DNA of 64,000 bases from Anthoceros angustus (Eukaryota; Streptophyta; Anthocerotopsida; Anthocerotales; Anthocerotaceae), in contig MU008158.1 in the NCBI GenBank assembly GCA_010909165.1, positions 2,939,478-3,003,477 on the forward strand, read 5' to 3'. The stretch's first letter is position 1. Every line of letters starts with the position of its first letter. Below are positions 58,501 through 64,000 of this stretch, in pieces. The notes beneath the pieces were generated by a model, which worked only from the letters and a program-made list of their open reading frames with translations, was not told where the DNA came from and ran no database searches. The position numbers were made by a program, and so were the translations under genes.

Positions 58501-60050
58501 CCTCCTTACGCCTCTTGACCTCTTGCCACTCCGTGGGCGGGGGTAAGTCTGGCACCGAGGTCTTTGCGTTGGTAAGCGGCACCGTCTTCGCCTCTTGCTC
58601 CCGGAGTTCGGCTCGGCCGTCGTGGTTGTTGGCTGTTGTTACCGCGGTCGGGCCGCCGCCTCCGGCATCGGCTCCCTCTGTCTGCTCGGAGGGCACCAAA
58701 AGGAGGAAGGGAATCGCCTCCCAAACTTCCACAGGTGGTGAGGGGTTCGCTCAGCGTATGGAGTCAGGAATCCTCGATCGTCCTCCTCCGAGTCCGCTTG
58801 GTCTTGAAGGGCGACCCCCACCTCAGGCGCCCTTGCACGCTCTACGGGCCTCCGGCCCTTGGCGCCGCTCAAGCTCTCCTCCTTGAGGCTCGAAATGTCC
58901 CCATACATGAATCGGTATGGGGTCGATTGATGGCGAGGCTTCTCGCTCCTTAGCTTGCGTGCCTCCCAGGCAGGCGAAGATAATCCTTCCCAGTCGCTCT
59001 CTTCCCAGCGGCGCATGCGAGAATACCAGGTTATCACCAAGGTGATCCACCTTGGTGGCGAGTTCAATGGACAATGATCCGGGCTACCGCCCTTACTCGG
59101 TCGGGATCGGATATCAACCATCCGTTGGTTGTCCATTGCGTTCGAGCCTCGCCGGCCGGCCCTATCTTCCCCGCCTTAAGGGGCTCGCTGCGCCCCTTCT
59201 TCCTCCTTGGCGGTTGTAGGCCATCCTCGGGACCTCAAGGTCCATCGCCTCGGTCCTCCGGAGGTTCTTGGATCGGACCTCCTTGTTGATCGCCCGGCAT
59301 CTTCGGGCAAACTCCGGACTAGGTAGCGTTGTCAAAGGTCGAGACCATTTGGAACACGTCCGGATGCCCTGCACCAATTCCCACTTCCTCCGGCCGGGGC
59401 CGTCCGGATAGCGCGGGTCACAATGTTGCGCTCCACGAGGTCCATGGCTCCCACTTCCGTCGGCTTTTGGGTGCCATTGCTTTCTCCTCCTCTTGTTCTG
59501 TAGGCTGCGGCGAGTCGGCACGATGTTCCTCCGCCGCGCGTTGCTCCAACCAGCGGTGCGCGCTCTAAGCGCCCAAAAGAGCGCCGAGCCGGATTGCGGA
59601 GAGGGGGATGCGGGCTGCGTGATGACCTCCCTCCTTGGCGCTTGTGGAAATAGCTTCTGGCGGAAGGCGCCTCTTCGTTGTCCATGCGCGAGTGCATGGC
59701 TACGACCCTCGCCGCTTACCACGGCCTTCGCGCGGCCGCGGGCGTGAATACTGCCTGCGGCCTGCAGCAAGTTGCGGTCACACCTCTGCATGCCGACCTC
59801 CACTCGGGGCCGTCCACGTGGCGCCGCCTCGTCATCCTCACGCCTCGCTCCTGGGTTACTTTCCTGGCGTACTTATCCTATTTTGACACTGGGTGGGTTC
59901 GGACTTATCCGTTACTCCGGCGTAGTCGAGCTTGCCATAGTGGTCAGGGGTCCGTTGTTCACTCCAGTCGGAGTATACTCGAGCCTCGTCCGGGCTACCC
60001 CAATTTATTCCTCCTTTTCCGCCTTATTTATCCTTCAATCCTAAAAAAAA
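55600..60050 (-). mobile_element. Coding repeat element, copy 2
   Basis: Collinear with copy 1 (20650-32735) in inverted orientation and without the CACTA insertion. Read on the minus strand: the AATAAGGCGG-rich start near 60025, a 'GCGCCACGTGGACGG' block near 59815, gag-like coding (about 59800-58400, with ARKLRSEKP and HVWGH), coiled-coil coding (about 58340-57450), the FAYYHAEL segment (about 57050), proline-rich repeats (about 56900-56500) and the single terminal region (about 56400-55640). An ~80-bp tandem duplication lies at about 57090-57250. Reading frames are broken often. It starts immediately after the integrase C-terminal region of the neighbouring Gypsy pol. Confidence 0.6.
57090..57250. 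repeat. ~80-bp tandem duplication inside copy 2
   Basis: GCACCGATACTCCCTC followed by CCATAAGTGTTAGGGGGCGT and CTTTGCTCGGCTTGGGCCAC occurs twice with a spacing of about 79 bp. Copy 1 lacks this duplication at the matching place. Confidence 0.85.
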
Positions 60051-60057
60051 ACCCTAC

Positions 60058-63000
60058 TTATTTCTTAACTCCCGAAGTGCATAGCCCACATACTCCCTTC
60101 TCATCATTGGCGTCTCGCCAACAGCATACTTCTTCACCCGCCACCCGTTTCAGTGGGCAGCACTCTCCATCTAGGCGCATCGTGGGCGGACCCGTTGTCA
60201 TATACTTGCACCACTTGATACGGACCCATCCATCTCGGTGAAGTTTGCACGGAAAATGCATGTGGACTATCATAAAGGAGGGCGGGTCCCCTTCCTTTAC
60301 ATACTCCACGATTCGCGATGATCGTGCCAAATCTTTGTTGGTTTTGCACCATGCATCTTTGAGCTTCTTCCTGTCCTCTGTCTTTGCAAACCCCAAGAGT
60401 CGCTCGGTGGCTTTCCTCTTATCGTCTCCTTCCATCATTACTCGAAAAGTGGGCACTTCAAACTCTCGGCATTACGGAGAGTGTCGTAGGTCAAGTAAAG
60501 TCCGTTGTGTGGTCACCTTCTGCTGTCGGGCATACGGTGCGGATGGCGGCTTGGTATCGATCATGGGCGTAGTTCCTGTGAGTTTATTGATCCTGCGGAT
60601 GAGCCCATTTGTCTTCTCTGTCGGCCCATTGGCCTTAGGATTGTAGGGTGCCGTCTTGCGATGATTGATGCGAAATACTCCGTCATGGCGGCCACCACAT
60701 CATTAAGGAAATGGGTTCCCCTATCACTTACCAAGCTGCGGACATCCGTGCGGGTTATGATGTTCTCGTCGAATTTGGCCACGGTATTTGCGAGTCCGTT
60801 CTTGTCGCCGCCTCTACCCACAGTGCGGTGGTCCGTTGCCACCGGGATGTATCTCCTTTGTGTGTGTCTTGTCGTGTAGTATGGGTCCAACAAAGTCAAT
60901 ACCCACTTTTGAAGGTGCGGTGCCAATATCGGTACTAGCGGCCCTTTGTGTCGTCGGGGTTGGCTTTCCGATCCGGTGACAAGCATCACACTTCTTCTAA
61001 GCGGTGGGTGTCCCCATACATTGTTGGCCACGGTATCCGCTTCAAAATCTTTTGGTGGTGACTGTCTTTTAGTGTCCACCCCAATCCTTCGTGCATTCCC
61101 TTGGCCAGCTCCTGTCTCTGCCGGTTGTAAGTACCGTTCTACTCCGTCAGGCCCTAATTTGAACACACACCGTTGTACATTACGAAGGGTCGAGCATAGT
61201 GCACGAATGCCTCCCTCATCCACAGTCGATTTTGAGCTCCATTCCCAGTACCGCTCTATTTCTTCGTGGGTCGGACGGCGGCGGACCCTCCCTTCTCGCT
61301 CACTAAGGCTGCCGGTTCTCGTAGCTTGGGGTTCGGTCATGGGCTCCTCGGTTGTACTTTCTGCGGCAACCAATGTCTCATCGGACGCATCTTCACGATC
61401 TCTCAACTGCTCTTTTCAATCGTGACGAAATGCGCATTTGGTCTGCCTCCCTTGTCTTGTTTCCACTTGACGTGAACTCCTGCAGCAACAATATCCACCT
61501 TGCTATCCGTCCGGACGGTCCGTCTTATTCACCGGATGCTTGAGCAAAGTGGTCTACATAGAACACAAACTCCTTTGGGTAGTAGGTAGTGTCGAATTTC
61601 TTGGCCATATACCATACCTTGGCTCTGTAGTTGTGTATTTTCGTTCGCGTGGGTGGTTCCGGCGTAGTATACGGGATAATCCGCTTGTCGTCCTTGCTCG
61701 GCACTACTCCGATAGCAAAGCGGACACATCTACATACACATGAAATTTCTGCTCGATCCGGTCCTCTTAGAACCGGTGCGCCAAGGTGTTACGTAAATCC
61801 GAAGGCCTCCTCTCGCTCCGTGACGGTCCAAACCTCCTCCTTCCTTGATGATTACATCAACTTAGCGCCCTCTTCTTAAAAGTCCTTAATAAACCGGTAG
61901 TATCCCACCATTCCGAAACCTCTCGGCTCCTTTAGGTTCGTCGGTGGAGGCGGATGACCGGACCTTGTCTGGTCCACCTCGATTCAGCCGCGATGTCGAC
62001 AAGATTCCCTCCGTCATTCCAAAGTAGCATTTCTCGGGTGTAGGCTCAATTGAGTCTCCGGCGCTCAAGCACCTTCTTAGATGTCCAAGGTGTTTGTCCT
62101 GCTCCCCATGCACACAAAATCATCCGAGAATATCTCCATGAAGTCCCTCGAGTCACGGAAGGCGTTGGTCACCATGCATGAGCGACCACAGCTCGGTCAT
62201 CCCAAAGGCACTTCTCTTGTAGGCAAGCGTACCCCAGTAGTGAAGGTCGTCTTGTCCCGGTCGCTCCCTTAGGTGCAATTGGTTATGTCCGGAGTAGCCA
62301 TCCGAGGAAGGAGTAAGTAGTCGACCACCTTGTCCAAAATGTCGTCTCTGAATGGCATCGGAAGTGGTCCTTCTCGTTGCGTTGAGCTTCCTCAATCTTG
62401 GCATACCAATTTGTCTTTCTTGGGAACCACCACAATCGTAGCGACCCACTCGGCGATGGGGAAAATGATGTCTGCCTCCGGTACTTATCAAGGACCTCCT
62501 TCACCTTGATCGAATACTTGGGGTTGAGCTTGTATTGTCGGATTGATGGCACCGCTCGGCTTCAAATCGATCTTATGCTCTCCACTTCTTGAATGCCCTT
62601 CATGTCGTGACCTTGGCGAACACACCTCATAAAACTCCCATGCTTTAGTCCTTCCTTGGTCCGAGGCATGCCTTTCTTAAACTTGAGAATTTGCTGGCGG
62701 ACCTCCACTTCTTCCACGTCGTCCGGGTTCACGTCTCTCCGTTCCGTCTTTGCCTCATGCGTCCAAACCCTCGTCCTCTCTCGGGGATCGTCCTCTCGCA
62801 TCCCCATTCTGAGCTCGTCGGAGGTGAATCGTGTTACTCCTTGAGCTTTTCCTTGGTCCGACTCTTGTTGTCTCCCTTGTCTTTGGTCCGACCTCCTCTT
62901 CACTTCCTTCCTCCGGCCCGTTGTGGCGTTTACTCGAAAACAATCAATCCACTTCGCGCCAAAGGCATCCATGATAGTCCATCTCCTCCTCGGACCCGGC

Positions 63001-64000
63001 GGATCTTGGCGAAAAGTCGCCTCCTCGGAACTATCTTGTTCGTCTGGAGTCCTCCGAGGTATACCCGGTAGTGCTCACGGTTTCCCACAATAGGTGTCCT
63101 TGCTCCGGTGATAGCAACCCTCCCTTCTCGCACCTTAGGGTCCCACCACCGGCAAGTGAATCTCCTTCCTTCCAAAGTGTAGCTGCAGGCCAACCCGACC
63201 ATGGCCGCTGACAACACCTCATACCCTAATGGTCCGGCGGTTTGATCACAACAAAATCCGGTTTGTAGGGTGCACCTATGGTGGCCAAGACTCGGTTAAC
63301 TCCCGCGGATCTCTTCTTGACATATGCCATTCTCGAGTCTTCGTTGAGGTTGAAGGATGTGAAGCCCAATTTTCGTGCGTGGCTTCGGTGATGAGGTTGA
63401 CTCGGACCCGTGTCCAGCGGTACATCCTTGATGATACATCCAATCTCCACTTGTACCACTGCGCCCAGGTCGTATGGGACACCACCCTCACTTCCTGCTA
63501 CCCTTCCTTTGGTGCTCATGGCCGCTGGGTTTCCCTAACGACGGACGGACCTCTTGTATTTGGGTTATCCCTCGGTTGTCGAAAGGACACAGGGTCTTGA
63601 TTCATCATCGGTCGCCACATTAAAGGCGGGCTTCTACCCCAATCGAGGATCCTGCTGCTGCGTCCTCATCCTCTCCCGGTCACTTGTTACGGTATTCTCC
63701 GGATGCTTGCGCATTTCCTGCAACATCTCGGTCACCTCCGGACTACGTCCGGTGGAAGCTAACGTCGCCGTCGGGAGGCACCGTTCCTTCTCCACATCTC
63801 TGCGGAGAACTTCCTTGGGTAATCCCTCGGCGGCTGCCGTCCAGCCCTCCTTCATCGGTCGGATCCTCTGCTGGTATTTTGGTTTGATTGCCTTCCTCGG
63901 CGTCGTGGCGCTTCCTCCGATCTTGTTCTTCTTGGCGCCTTTCTCGTCGCTCCTTCCTTCTACAGTAGACACCTCAAGATTTCCTCCCAACTCCTTCCTT
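60058..64000 (-). mobile_element. Ty3/Gypsy retrotransposon gag-pol region (degenerate, cut by window end)
   Basis: Read on the minus strand from the window end: a basic gag-like segment (64000-63634); protease with a PLDTG motif near 63406-63414; RT from about 62560 with LRKLNA, SSDGYSG and then FMEIFSDDF at about 62119 (the DD pair followed by Phe, as in non-chromovirus plant Gypsy clades); RT connection with EQDKHLGHLRRCL and NPEKCYF-like text near 62000; RNase H about 61880-61530; integrase about 61250-60560 with RYIPVATDH, ENIITR, LVSDRGTHFLNDVVAAMTEY; and an integrase C-terminal part with KLHRDGW and VYDNGSA near 60230-60180. Frame changes occur every 50-150 bp, so no intact polyprotein is encoded here as sequenced. 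Confidence 0.85.

Overview
The window is nuclear DNA of a land plant. It holds spliced genes with GT..AG introns of about 80-480 bp, including a plastid-targeted GapA, homoserine kinase, a KOBITO1-type glycosyltransferase and a plant ATG8-interacting protein, set among CACTA, Gypsy, Copia and LINE sequences. Compact genes and a LINE type that I associate mainly with seed-free plants and streptophyte algae hint at a bryophyte or lycophyte, but the species cannot be named from sequence alone.

Layout. 1-7.0 kb: four units of a tandem array whose units each carry a CACTA-like terminus. 7.0-10.2 kb: no gene, with a minisatellite and a CTG-rich block. 10.2-13.1 kb: an intact ten-exon UBA-UAS-UBX protein gene. 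13.1-18.6 kb: AT-rich DNA with decayed repeats and a broken haspin-type kinase. 18.6-20.6 kb: a microsatellite and a broken LINE. 20.6-32.7 kb: a GC-rich coding repeat (copy 1, plus strand) split by a 6,464-bp CACTA element at 22,467-28,930 with a GAG target-site duplication. 32.7-36.1 kb: small repeats and a striking low-complexity ORF.

36.1-51.7 kb is the main gene island: RAMP4 (-), KOBITO1-like glycosyltransferase (+), MPV17/PMP22-like protein (-) with a mitochondrial-type uL14 coding exon inside its third intron, plastid GapA (-), Dus1-like tRNA-dihydrouridine synthase (-), homoserine kinase (+) and an ATI-like protein (-). Exon joins could be traced in phase through all of these except the 5' end of uL14. 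Two gene pairs are divergent with very short spacers (83 and 177 bp between start codons).

51.7-64 kb is repeats again: a Copia RNase H fragment, an unassigned stretch, copy 2 of the coding repeat on the minus strand (about 60.05-55.6 kb), and next to it a minus-strand Gypsy gag-protease-RT-RNase H-integrase region running off the window end. Host genes read cleanly while the repeats are full of short indels, so ORF calls inside repeats are approximate. No tRNA, rRNA or CRISPR array was seen.
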